DNA of 8,554 bases from Methanomicrobiales archaeon (GCA_012523385.1 JAAYIO010000133.1:1-8554), one strand, 5' to 3'. Shown: positions 1 to 6,585, counted from the stretch's first letter. Numbers and translations are program-made. Notes: generated from the letters alone by a model not told the origin.

Positions 1-766
1 CCTCATCATCCCCCACAGATAGTAAGTTAATTCTCCATCGGATCAAAAACAAAACAATTCCTGAAATGACTATCGGGAAAAAAACCATGAGGAGGTCATC
101 CATTTTAACGGATGAGAGACTGCCCATCAGCCAGAATACAATGGCGGGAAGGGTATCGTAAGGGTCTGCAAGATACTTCAAAAGGGAAATGAGTGCATTA
201 AACATCGCCCCTACCACAATACCGCATAACACGAGAACCAGTGTGCCTGAACTCCGGTAATTCCTGCTGATTAGACATGTTATCATGACGGCAGTAATCC
301 CGAATACAAATGCTAAAATTTGAATAACCCATGGATTTCCTGATATAAGAATTCCCAGTGCTGCCCCAAACCCTGCACCTGATGCAACGCCAAGTATGTC
401 GGGAGACACAAGGGGATTTTTGAAAAGCCCCTGAAATGATGCACCGGCAACAGAAAGACCGCCACCGACAAGCATTGCGGCGAGTATTCGGGGAACGCGA
501 ATCTGAAATATTACCGTCTCATTAATCGCCGTCCATGTTTGCTCTATAGGGATAAACGGCACCGCAGAAATGAGAATTTTCAGTGTGGTAATGGGATCAA
601 CATAATACCGTCCCAGCATAAGAGATACAAAAAACAGGACAATCGGTAGGCATAGGATTAAAAAAACGTTATGTTTTCTTGAACTTTCCAATAAAGGACG
701 TATGAGCCTATCTTCAATGGAATTAAGGAAATTCTTATCTTTTCTTATTTTATTATCAATGCTCAT
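1..766 (-). CDS. FecCD/BtuC-family ABC transporter permease, C-terminus cut by window edge
   Basis: Integral membrane subunit of an importer for iron chelates, cobalamin or heme; it forms the channel that takes substrate from the lipoprotein binding proteins encoded just upstream. I read 255 residues from ATG 766 to the left edge; family members run about 330 to 360, so roughly the last quarter is missing. After a polar N-terminus of about 33 residues there are hydrophobic spans near 34-51, 94-110, 127-142, 147-167, 175-197 and 227-243. The family signature is clear at about 90-131: RVPR, a glycine-rich stretch, then FQGLFKNPLVSPDILGVASG. The visible end (NLLSVGDDE) matches the usual cytoplasmic loop that contacts the ATPase. 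The start is supported by AGAGGT seven bases ahead of the ATG. A 324-bp gap and its own TATA-like box separate it from the binding-protein genes, so it may be transcribed separately. The substrate cannot be assigned. Confidence 0.93.
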   Translation of the reverse strand, partial: MSIDNKIRKDKNFLNSIEDRLIRPLLESSRKHNVFLILCLPIVLFFVSLMLGRYYVDPITTLKILISAVPFIPIEQTWTAINETVIFQIRVPRILAAMLVGGGLSVAGASFQGLFKNPLVSPDILGVASGAGFGAALGILISGNPWVIQILAFVFGITAVMITCLISRNYRSSGTLVLVLCGIVVGAMFNALISLLKYLADPYDTLPAIVFWLMGSLSSVKMDDLLMVFFPIVISGIVLFLIRWRINLLSVGDDE

Positions 767-810
767 AATGGAACCTCTGGCCGTCCAAATGCCTCAAATG
801 TGTAGTATTA

Positions 811-822
811 ATTTATAATAAA
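811..822 (-). promoter_or_regulatory. TATA-like box for the permease gene
   Basis: On the minus strand this reads TTTATTATAAAT. A start site about 25 nt downstream would fall near 787-791, giving a leader of roughly 20 nt that includes the AGAGGT ribosome site before ATG 766. Assigned by eye; no BRE is obvious. Confidence 0.4.
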
Positions 823-838
823 TGCCTATTTATCATAG

Positions 839-851
839 TTAGTTAACTTAA
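839..851. promoter_or_regulatory. Operator-like partial palindrome upstream of the permease
   Basis: TTAGTTAACTTAA is one deletion away from a perfect palindrome centred on GTTAAC. It lies about 17 bp upstream of the permease TATA-like box. It loosely recalls DtxR-type metal-regulator sites, which have TTAGG/CCTAA arms, but the GG/CC cores are absent. This is a placement-based suggestion only. Confidence 0.2.
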
Positions 852-1027
852 AGAGATTAATCAATCTCGAAACTCTCCATTCGTGAGATTTTTTAAATGC
901 CTGAAATCTCTATGATGGGTATTGAATCAACGAAAATCCGGTAATTCGTCATGTAACGGTGAAAATGTTTGGAGACAAAATGAGATTGAGATTCCCAATC
1001 CACTTATGAAAAGGAAAGGTGAAATAT

Positions 1028-1048
1028 GTGCAAATCTTGTCTTTGCAC
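1028..1048 (-). other. Conserved 3' hairpin behind binding-protein gene 1
   Basis: A perfect 7-bp stem (GTGCAAA/TTTGCAC on the plus strand) encloses a 7-nt loop, 42 nt after the stop codon at 1091. On the minus strand it is followed by a pyrimidine-rich run (CACCTTTCCTTTTC). The same element with a shifted 7-bp stem follows the second binding-protein gene. Possible roles are partial termination, mRNA processing, or protection of the binding-protein message from 3' decay. Confidence 0.5.
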
Positions 1049-1090
1049 CAAATATCCCTCCCATCTGCATTTTATTCCCTAACCCGCTAC

Positions 1091-2182
1091 TCATGTTCTC
1101 TTAAACACTTCATCCAGTTCAGCGTCTGTTAATTCATAGTGGAAATATTCACGGTGGAACTCTTTTGCGAGGCTATTGAGATCAAGATCGCTGAATTCAT
1201 CCGGATGCATTATCTTTGCGGCCCATGCGATACCTAAAATCCGATTTACGCCAGGAGGGCGATCAAACCAGTTAAATGCCGTTATCGGTGTCATGTACAC
1301 ACGATTGTTTTTCACCGCGGGAATTTCCTTCCAGAGGGGATTTTCGTGCACTGAATTATAAAACGTCTTATCCGGAGTAATTATGATTTCCGGTGCCCAG
1401 TTGATGACCTGTTCAATGGAAACATCAGACATACCATACCCGGGTTTTGCAGGGAATTCTGCAACATTTTTACCGCCACAGACTTCTATGAGCTGTGAAT
1501 GGTGTGAACCTACAGGGTCTGTTGACAAGCCGTCAGGTCCCTCAGCATAATACACGGTGACTTTTTTATCATCAGGAATGGTGCTTACTCCTGCACTAAC
1601 CCGGTCATAAATCCGGTGATAAAATGCCTTTAGCTCTTCAGCCTTTTTCTCTTCTCCGAGTACTACCCCAATAAAGGTTATTGGTCCATCAAAGGCTGTT
1701 GCATCAACGGTATCAGCCATTGCAACAACTGGAATACTCCCGAAATTGGTCTGCCTTTCCGCTATTGTGCTCTTAAAATCACCCTGAGTATTATAGCCTT
1801 CAATGATCAGATCAGGATTGAGATTGATAAAAGTCTCATAGTTCCCGGATTGTGTCCCAAACCATCCGCCTATAACAGGGAGTTTTTTGTATTTTTCCGG
1901 GATGTAATGAATGTCGCCCATACCGCCTGGGGGGGAGTTCCATGCGGCAAGACGGTCTGGTGCTATCATGTAGACGAGAACCAATGACGGGGGTGACGTG
2001 CAGAGCACAGTTTTCGGACTTACCGGTACGTCAATTGTCCGACCTGCCATATCGGTAATTGTCTGGGTATCTGAATTGCTGTTCACTTCTTCGTTGGCAA
2101 TGCATCCGCAAACAACCGCTGAAAGAATGAGAAATAAGAGAACTGAACCGATCAGTCCTTTTGTTTTTTTAGGTGTACTCAT
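1091..2182 (-). CDS. ABC transporter substrate-binding lipoprotein, FepB/BtuF type (copy 1)
   Basis: Extracytoplasmic receptor that captures a metal chelate (iron-siderophore, cobalamin or heme class) and hands it to the FecCD permease. The 363 residues begin with a basic tip (KKTK), a hydrophobic span at about 9-24 and a lipobox VCGC ending at Cys27, so the mature protein should be lipid-anchored outside the membrane. After a short linker (28-40) comes the binding fold, opening with TITDMAGRTIDVPVSPKTVL, the standard start of this family. NLNPDLII (about 120-127) and INWAPEIIITPD (about 260-271) are typical lobe signatures; the usual long helix linking the lobes should lie between them. Length is normal. 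ATG 2182 is favoured by the signal peptide and a GTGAT just ahead of it. It is about 75% identical to the product of 2602-3690 over the first 60 residues. Ligand identity is not readable. Confidence 0.93.
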   Translation of the reverse strand: MSTPKKTKGLIGSVLLFLILSAVVCGCIANEEVNSNSDTQTITDMAGRTIDVPVSPKTVLCTSPPSLVLVYMIAPDRLAAWNSPPGGMGDIHYIPEKYKKLPVIGGWFGTQSGNYETFINLNPDLIIEGYNTQGDFKSTIAERQTNFGSIPVVAMADTVDATAFDGPITFIGVVLGEEKKAEELKAFYHRIYDRVSAGVSTIPDDKKVTVYYAEGPDGLSTDPVGSHHSQLIEVCGGKNVAEFPAKPGYGMSDVSIEQVINWAPEIIITPDKTFYNSVHENPLWKEIPAVKNNRVYMTPITAFNWFDRPPGVNRILGIAWAAKIMHPDEFSDLDLNSLAKEFHREYFHYELTDAELDEVFKRT

Positions 2183-2209
2183 ATCATCACGCTCAATTTA
2201 TTGATCACA

Positions 2210-2225
2210 TTTTATGATTTTTAAG
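2210..2225 (-). promoter_or_regulatory. Possible TATA-like element for binding-protein gene 1
   Basis: The minus strand reads CTTAAAAATCATAAAA here. A start site about 25 nt downstream would fall near 2190-2195 and give a leader of about 10 nt. The surroundings are so AT-rich that such a match is weak evidence; read-through from gene 2 is an alternative. Confidence 0.22.
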
Positions 2226-2276
2226 AATTTCTCTGATAAGTTTGACTAAATTCCTTTGATTATTACAATGATTAAC

Positions 2277-2573
2277 TTATTGGTAATATTCCAAATTGTT
2301 AACTATAATATATTGACATACTTGTCTATACTCATGCTGAGATAGGGGGATAGCAATTAGTTTTTTTAGAAGAGAACGAACAATTTGTTTTTTTAACGAT
2401 TTAGATTGTAATTGATTCATTGTTCTCAGGGAATTTCTTTTCTTGATCATATCAAAAATTGCTTTTGGATTGAATAAAGCAGAGTTACCCCATAACAGGT
2501 ATTCCCATTGCTTTTTAAGGGAAAAGGGGTGAATACGTGCAAAGAACGTCTTTGCAGCAAATATCCATTCCAT
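2277..2573 (-). CDS. Doubtful 98-codon frame in AT-rich spacer (hypothetical or relic)
   Basis: I do not recognise this protein. The frame sits between the two binding-protein genes, on the same strand, in the most AT-rich DNA of the window. It is basic, with many Lys, Arg, Leu and Asn, and has no membrane span or known motif. The middle (residues about 22-52, with NSALFNPKAIFDMIKKR) looks more protein-like than a random frame would. Against it: the first 13 or so codons lie inside the duplicated hairpin flank of the binding-protein gene, no ribosome site precedes ATG 2573, and copy 1 has no equivalent beyond the shared flank. It may be a small real gene starting further in (for example Met42), the end of a decayed gene, or chance. 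Confidence 0.22.
   Translation of the reverse strand: MEWIFAAKTFFARIHPFSLKKQWEYLLWGNSALFNPKAIFDMIKKRNSLRTMNQLQSKSLKKQIVRSLLKKLIAIPLSQHEYRQVCQYIIVNNLEYYQ
2538..2556 (-). other. Conserved 3' hairpin behind binding-protein gene 2
   Basis: A 7-bp perfect stem (TGCAAAG/CTTTGCA) encloses a 5-nt loop, 45 nt after the stop codon at 2602. A pyrimidine-rich run (CACCCCTTTTCCC) follows on the minus strand. Relative to the copy at 1028-1048 the outermost G-C pair is lost and an inner G-C pair gained, so stem length stays at seven despite sequence change. Confidence 0.5.
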
Positions 2574-2601
2574 CTGGCATTCTCTTTTTTCCCAGCACTC
2601 A

Positions 2602-3690
2602 TTATTTCTTTAATATCTCATCCAGTTCAGTGTCGGTTAATTCATAGTGGAAGTAGTCACGGTGGAACTCTTTTGCAAGGGCATAGAGATCAACATCGCT
2701 GAATTCATCCGGATACATTATTTTTGCACACCATGCGATTCCTAATATTCGATTTATACCAGGCGGGCGGTCAAACCAGTTAAACGCCGTTTTCGGTGTC
2801 AAGTATACCCGATTGTTTTTAACCGCGGGTATTTCCTTCCAGAGAGGGTTTTCGTATACTGAATTATAGAATCCCTTATCAACCGTAATTATTATTTCCG
2901 GTGCCCATGTTATGACCTGTTCAATGGAGACTTCAGACAAACCAGTGCCGGGCTTTGCAGGGAATTGTGCTACATTAATGCCGCCACAGATGTCAATGAG
3001 TTGCGAATGTCGTGAACCCACAGGGTCTGTTGACAAGCCGCTCGAACTCTCAGCATAATACACGGTAACTCTTTTATCATCAGGTATGTTTTTTACTCCA
3101 GCACAAACTCGGTCATATATTCGGTGATAAAATGTATTCAATTCTTCAGCTTTTTTCTCTTCTCCGAGGACGTAACCGACAAAAGATATTGGTATATCAT
3201 ACGCTGATGCATCGAAATCATCGGCCATTCCCACGACAGGAATTGTGCCAAATTTATTTTGTCTTTCGTTTATCAAACTCTTAAAATCTTCCTGTGAATT
3301 ATAACCGTCAAGGATCAGATCAGGATTAAGGCTGATAAATGTCTCATAGTTTCCTGACTGTGTTCCCATCCAACCGCCTGCAACAGGGAGATTTCGGTAT
3401 TTTTCAGGGATATACTGAATATCGCCCATATTTCCTGGAGGAGAGTTCCATGCACCAAGACGATCTGGTGCTATCATGTAGACAAGGACCATTGATGGTG
3501 GTGACGGGCAGAGCACGTTTTTTGGGTTTACTGGTATCTCAATCGTCCGGTCTGCCATATCAGTAATGGTCCGGGTCTCCGGATTGTTATTTACTTCATC
3601 ATTGGCAATGCATCCGCAAACAACCGTCGAAAAAATAAGAACTAACAGAACTGAACCGATCAGTCCTTCTGTTTTTTTTGGTATACTCAT
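2602..3690 (-). CDS. ABC transporter substrate-binding lipoprotein, FepB/BtuF type (copy 2)
   Basis: Second receptor for the same importer class, 362 residues, first gene of the uptake cluster. The architecture matches copy 1: basic tip, hydrophobic span, lipobox VCGC ending at Cys27, then the two-lobed binding fold starting at TITDMADRTIEIPVNPKNVL. NLNPDLIL and ITWAPEIIITVD are again present. Differences from copy 1 are spread along the protein, for example the stretch after PVVGMAD and the C-terminus (EILKK instead of EVFKRT), so neither copy looks decayed. All key stretches, including APDRLxAWNSPPG and TAFNWFDRPPGxNRILGIAW, are kept in both. ATG 3690 is set by the signal peptide and by alignment with copy 1; only a weak GGATG lies upstream. 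The pair suggests two related ligands or dosage; which ligand is unknown. Confidence 0.93.
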   Translation of the reverse strand: MSIPKKTEGLIGSVLLVLIFSTVVCGCIANDEVNNNPETRTITDMADRTIEIPVNPKNVLCPSPPSMVLVYMIAPDRLGAWNSPPGNMGDIQYIPEKYRNLPVAGGWMGTQSGNYETFISLNPDLILDGYNSQEDFKSLINERQNKFGTIPVVGMADDFDASAYDIPISFVGYVLGEEKKAEELNTFYHRIYDRVCAGVKNIPDDKRVTVYYAESSSGLSTDPVGSRHSQLIDICGGINVAQFPAKPGTGLSEVSIEQVITWAPEIIITVDKGFYNSVYENPLWKEIPAVKNNRVYLTPKTAFNWFDRPPGINRILGIAWCAKIMYPDEFSDVDLYALAKEFHRDYFHYELTDTELDEILKK

Positions 3691-3743
3691 ATTATTACAT
3701 CCATTTTATCTGATTGAATTCGTTCAGTTTTTCACAATGTGTC

Positions 3744-3755
3744 AAATTTATTTAC
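3744..3755 (-). promoter_or_regulatory. TATA-like box for the binding-protein cluster
   Basis: The minus strand reads GTAAATAAATTT. A start site near 3720-3725 would leave a leader of about 30 nt before ATG 3690. A second candidate, AAATATAAAC at 3791-3800, would give a leader of about 75 nt. Confidence 0.3.
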
Positions 3756-3766
3756 AAAAATGGTTT

Positions 3767-3778
3767 GTTCACGAGAAC
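3767..3778. promoter_or_regulatory. Interrupted palindrome upstream of the binding-protein cluster
   Basis: GTTCACGAGAAC is symmetrical as GTTC-n-CG-n-GAAC and lies about 11 bp upstream of the nearer TATA-like box, a reasonable place for a regulator. No second copy was found upstream of the permease, so the support is position and symmetry only. Confidence 0.2.
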
Positions 3779-3919
3779 TATTAATTTATTGTTTATATTT
3801 CACAAAATTAATGATATGGCATTAACAAATATATGTGAATTTGATCAAATGAGGCGACACAACTCAATCACCTCTTTCACGAAGAAACATAGATTATGGT
3901 GGTTTTGAAATTTTGGATT

Positions 3920-3939
3920 GATATTGATTCGTCGATATT
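3920..3939 (+). other. Hairpin with UUCG tetraloop
   Basis: As plus-strand RNA, positions 3920-3927 pair with 3932-3939 (8 bp, two of them G-U) around a UUCG loop. On the minus strand the G-U pairs become mismatches, so any RNA role would be on the plus strand. No gene precedes it there. Confidence 0.2.
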
Positions 3940-4163
3940 CTGATTTATTTTACCCGCCATCTATGCTATTATCGACAAAATTTCATATTCCCGTAATACC
4001 GGAGAGATCTCGCGTTATTTTTCAGCTATGTCAGAAAACAGGTCCGATTTCGCAAGGGCAAAAAAGTGATAATATAAAAAGGGCAGGCAGGACATGAATC
4101 TTATCTGTCAAATCCCGATGGATATGACATTTCATCGAGGCAACCTATTGTTGATTTAGGTAA

Positions 4164-4178
4164 ATACAAAAATAAATG
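4164..4178 (-). terminator. Possible oligo-T terminator after the glycosyltransferase gene
   Basis: On the minus strand the sequence includes TTTATTTTTGTATTT, about 45-60 nt after the stop codon. Archaeal termination needs mainly T-runs; the longest here is five, so this is weak. Confidence 0.25.
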
Positions 4179-4221
4179 ATCTATGGTTTTCTCAGGATAT
4201 CCCGACTCCGGAACCCATTAA

Positions 4222-5022
4222 TCAGTCAAATCGTGGCCCGCCAAGGATCAATTTACACCACGCCGCCGCAATCTTTTCTCGTGCTTCTTTTAGATCCGAG
4301 GATTTGGGAAGTCGCTGAAACGTAATGATACGGGGTTGTGGGTATTTCAGGAGTCTCTCTTCACTTCCGGTGATGTGGTAATGGTAAAATCCGGTCAGGT
4401 ATATTCCGGTATAGGGGACGATTCCTTTCAGCCGGCGGGCAGAGGTGAAGACCGCAGTCCGGCGGTCAAAGGTGCACCGGGCGCCGGATTCAGCGAGACG
4501 CAGAGAAAGGTCATAGTCCTCAAGAATTGAGATATTCCGGTGACCGCCTGTCTGGACATACCGATCTTTTTTTACGGCAAAATTGGATCCTATCAGCCAG
4601 TAAAATCCGAAACTGTGGAGGAGCAAGTAATATTGCCGCCATCCCTGGATGATGCAGGAACGGATGGTGCGATTATAAAACCAGACTGGTCCCGTGCAGA
4701 CGTCATATTCACCGTTTGTAAGCACCTCTCCGATGGTCTCAAGCCATGTTGAGGGGTGGCGGGTATCTGCATCGGTGAAGACCAGAATATCTCCGTTCGC
4801 TGCTTCTGCCCCATCTCCCCGTGCACCGCCAATACCGGGGCGGGTCTGCATGATTACCCGGTCTGCGAGGGTAGCTGCAAGAGCACAGGTATTGTCTGAT
4901 GAACCCCCATCGACTACGATGATCTCATAACTGTCTCGAGGGATGGTCTGGGAAGTAAGCGACTGCAGACAGGCGAGAATGCTCTCTTCTTCATTGAGTG
5001 CCGGGATTATTACTGTTATCAT
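4222..5022 (-). CDS. Family 2 (GT-A fold) glycosyltransferase
   Basis: Probable cytoplasmic-face enzyme that moves a sugar from a nucleotide-sugar donor to an acceptor. From ATG 5022 it has 266 residues. The N-terminus TVIIPALNEEESI and VVDGGSSDNT (about 37-45) are the donor-binding start of GT2; TDADT (about 83-87) is the metal-binding DxD; EDYDLSLRL (about 168-176) supplies the conserved ED acidic motif, followed by SARR further on. Length is typical of a bare catalytic domain with no C-terminal membrane span; the aromatic patch around 130-147 may sit on the membrane. A GTG at 5031 overlaps the upstream stop by 4 nt and adds three residues; I prefer ATG 5022 because GGTGA lies five bases before it, the GTG itself being part of that site. 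Tight coupling to the UbiA gene suggests a lipid or polyprenyl-linked acceptor, but this is inference. Confidence 0.9.
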   Translation of the reverse strand: MITVIIPALNEEESILACLQSLTSQTIPRDSYEIIVVDGGSSDNTCALAATLADRVIMQTRPGIGGARGDGAEAANGDILVFTDADTRHPSTWLETIGEVLTNGEYDVCTGPVWFYNRTIRSCIIQGWRQYYLLLHSFGFYWLIGSNFAVKKDRYVQTGGHRNISILEDYDLSLRLAESGARCTFDRRTAVFTSARRLKGIVPYTGIYLTGFYHYHITGSEERLLKYPQPRIITFQRLPKSSDLKEAREKIAAAWCKLILGGPRFD

Positions 5023-5027
5023 GCGGT

Positions 5028-5867
5028 TCACCGTTCCCGGGATTGGTGGCTATTTTTTAGTTTAAGAAATTTTTTCCCGATAGCCGGCATCAGCATTTCC
5101 CGACAGCTGTAAAGGGGATAGATGATAAGGAACACAAAAATCACCACGTTTGCAATGATAGGAAGTGCAAACTTCCATGCCATCAGTTCAAAGGCCACAA
5201 GGGAGAAGAACGCTATGATGCCCAGAACAAGCACGCCGTTTTGTAAACCGATACCGACAACGGTGGTATAGGTGGTGCCCACATCCTCATGGTAGTCCGT
5301 AATCTCGTGTGCAATCAGCGCTTCACAGCAGACGAGGGTGCAGACGAATGCTGCTACAGCGGCGAGGGAGAAGATCTCCGGAATTCCGCCACCGGCAAGT
5401 GCATACCCCGCAAGGAACGGGAATCCACCGAACATCAGACCATGGCAGATGATATCTGCTGCGAACCGGTCCTTCAGTCTCGCCGGTGGTGCGGAGTACA
5501 GGGTCAGGGCGATGATGCAGAGGAGGGTGCATAAAAATCCCGGCAGTGATATGAAAAGGGATGCCGCCAGGGGCACACCCGCGAGCACCACACACATTGC
5601 AATGACCTCGCCTTTTGAAAGCACGTTATCCGCCAACGGATTTTTCCCCGTCTTTGCCTTTCCCGAGTGTTTCCGGTCTATCTCTGCATCAAACAGATTA
5701 TTGATTACAAATCCGTATCCGGTGATGAAGAAGAAGAGTACAAAGACCGTGATAAGGTCAGGTGCAACGCCTGCTGCAAGGAATGCTCCTGCCAGCGGAA
5801 AGAGCGGATAAAATTTAATCCAGTCTTTTATACGGAGCATTTTTAGATATCCCTGTAATTTGTCCAT
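5028..5867 (-). CDS. UbiA-family polytopic prenyltransferase
   Basis: Membrane enzyme that joins a polyprenyl diphosphate to an acceptor. From ATG 5867 it has 279 residues, normal for the family, with about eight or nine hydrophobic spans. The first aspartate-rich motif NNLFDAEIDRKH is at about 56-67; the second, around EITDYHEDVGTT, is at about 188-199; the helper motif YSAPPARLKDR is at about 124-134. The N-terminus (LKMLRIKDWIKFYPL) recalls the phosphoribosyl-polyprenyl (DPPR synthase-like) branch more than the archaeal lipid synthase, but this is a weak impression. A GTG at 5876 would add three residues; ATG 5867 is preferred because AGGAAGTG is then correctly spaced. The gene follows tetR after about 80 bp and ends 5 nt before the glycosyltransferase ATG, so the three are probably one transcription unit. 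Substrate unknown. Confidence 0.9.
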   Translation of the reverse strand: MDKLQGYLKMLRIKDWIKFYPLFPLAGAFLAAGVAPDLITVFVLFFFITGYGFVINNLFDAEIDRKHSGKAKTGKNPLADNVLSKGEVIAMCVVLAGVPLAASLFISLPGFLCTLLCIIALTLYSAPPARLKDRFAADIICHGLMFGGFPFLAGYALAGGGIPEIFSLAAVAAFVCTLVCCEALIAHEITDYHEDVGTTYTTVVGIGLQNGVLVLGIIAFFSLVAFELMAWKFALPIIANVVIFVFLIIYPLYSCREMLMPAIGKKFLKLKNSHQSRER

Positions 5868-5948
5868 TTGATGCACTTCCTGTATATGTAGTATGTCTGA
5901 AACGTATTGGCCGGGATTATGCCGGATATCCTCGTATTTTTGTCAGAG

Positions 5949-6533
5949 TCATTGTTTCTGCTCCATCCCGCACCACATTGACGCAACTGACTGTTCAATG
6001 GTCTCCTCAATGTCACTGTGGAGTTTTCCAAAGGAGTGCAGGTGGATGAGCATAAAGTTTGGATACCAAAAATTAGCCAGAAACACTTCGCGGTTAATCC
6101 CTTTCAGGATTCCACGCGATACAGCTTTCTGGTAAAGTTCGTCAAGAGCAGAGAAGCGGATCAGCAATTTATCTTTGGTCATCTCCGTGATGTTTGGGGT
6201 TGAGGTGACCTGTTCGAAGAAGATCGTTTCTTTCGGATTTTCAAACATCCAGTGAAGCACCTGCCGCTTCACGTTTTTGATCTGCTCTTCAACAGGTATC
6301 TCCGGGCGGATTGCTTCATTCACTGCATTGGCAATTGCACGGTGAATGGAGGTGTACAGGGTATCAATAAGATCTTCTTTTGTTTGGAAGTACCGAAAGA
6401 GTGTCCCCGCCGAAACGCCGGCACGCTCTGAGATCTGCTGGGTCGGGGTTGCATGAAACCCCTGCGTTGAAAAGAGGTCTACTGCTGCCTCCATCAAAGC
6501 CTTCCGTTTTTCTTCTGATAAATGCCTGCTCAC
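5949..6533 (-). CDS. TetR/AcrR-family transcriptional regulator
   Basis: Probable dimeric DNA-binding repressor that senses a small molecule. The 194 residues open with a helix (EEKRKALMEAAVDLFSTQGF, about 7-26) and the TetR helix-turn-helix at about 29-52, with TQQISERAGVSAGTLFRYFQ and the family-typical TKEDL after it. The remainder is a helical ligand and dimer domain, including an aromatic and Met-rich patch at about 155-170, with no recognisable ligand signature. The start is GTG 6533, well supported by GGAGG seven bases upstream. The 335 bp ahead of it carry repeated TGAGTGA heptamers, and the start codon lies inside one, so autoregulation is likely. No heptamer lies upstream of ubiA, which fits co-transcription from the tetR promoter. 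Confidence 0.92.
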   Translation of the reverse strand: MSRHLSEEKRKALMEAAVDLFSTQGFHATPTQQISERAGVSAGTLFRYFQTKEDLIDTLYTSIHRAIANAVNEAIRPEIPVEEQIKNVKRQVLHWMFENPKETIFFEQVTSTPNITEMTKDKLLIRFSALDELYQKAVSRGILKGINREVFLANFWYPNFMLIHLHSFGKLHSDIEETIEQSVASMWCGMEQKQ

Positions 6534-6536
6534 TCA
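6530..6536 (-). promoter_or_regulatory. TGAGTGA heptamer spanning the tetR start codon
   Basis: The GTG initiation codon of tetR (6533-6531) is embedded in an exact TGAGTGA. The GGAGG ribosome site at 6541-6545 lies just upstream. A regulator bound here would sit shortly downstream of the predicted transcription start. Confidence 0.4.
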
Positions 6537-6573
6537 AATCCCTCCCTGCTTTTTGCGTGCATTACTCCGTAAT

Positions 6574-6585
6574 CAATAATTATTC
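6574..6585 (-). promoter_or_regulatory. TATA-like box for tetR
   Basis: The minus strand reads GAATAATTATTG. A start site near 6552-6556 gives a leader of about 20 nt containing the GGAGG site. The first cluster of heptamers (6600-6621) begins about 15 bp upstream, where it could touch the BRE and TFB. Confidence 0.35.

Larger units (their letters stand above)
767..1090. other. AT-rich intergenic region between binding protein and permease
   Basis: This 324-bp stretch has no convincing gene. It holds the permease promoter candidate (811-822), a partial palindrome (839-851), a small inverted repeat GAGATT/AATCTC with a 4-nt loop (853-868), and at its right end the hairpin that is duplicated behind both binding-protein genes (1028-1048). 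A plus-strand frame at 922-1104 runs antisense through the duplicated flank and has no family features. Confidence 0.6.
1008..2200 (-). repeat. Tandem duplication unit, copy 1
   Basis: Similarity to 2516-3708 covers the whole binding-protein gene, about 85 bp of 3' flank including the hairpin, and about 18 bp ahead of the ATG (12 of 18 bases match). The 44-column stretch around the hairpin matches at 36 columns by eye. Spacing between copies is about 1510 bp. Confidence 0.75.
2516..3708 (-). repeat. Tandem duplication unit, copy 2
   Basis: Partner of 1008-2200 in direct orientation. The 2200-2515 spacer has no visible counterpart beside copy 1, so it lies outside the recognisable duplication or has diverged completely. 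Confidence 0.75.
3784..4221. other. AT-rich intergenic region without a supportable gene
   Basis: This stretch lies between the start of the uptake cluster and the end of the glycosyltransferase gene. It contains a UUCG-loop hairpin (3920-3939), a plus-strand TATA-like string (around 4070-4078) followed by a 21-codon frame at 4094, and A/T runs near 4164-4178 that may end glycosyltransferase transcription. The plus-strand frame at 3714-3908 has no ribosome site or recognisable features and crosses the uptake promoter. Confidence 0.55.

Noticed and set aside
922..1104. Plus-strand 60-codon frame
   Set aside because: It runs antisense through the duplicated 3' flank, has no ribosome site, and the second flank copy keeps no equivalent.
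3714..3908. Plus-strand 64-codon frame upstream of the receptor cluster
   Set aside because: It crosses the likely promoter of the uptake genes, is AT-driven, and shows no ribosome site or motif.
5323..5811. Long frames antisense or out of frame within the UbiA gene (up to 157 codons)
   Set aside because: They lie wholly inside a well-supported GC-rich gene and their products are Arg/Pro/Ala-rich with no motifs: shadows.
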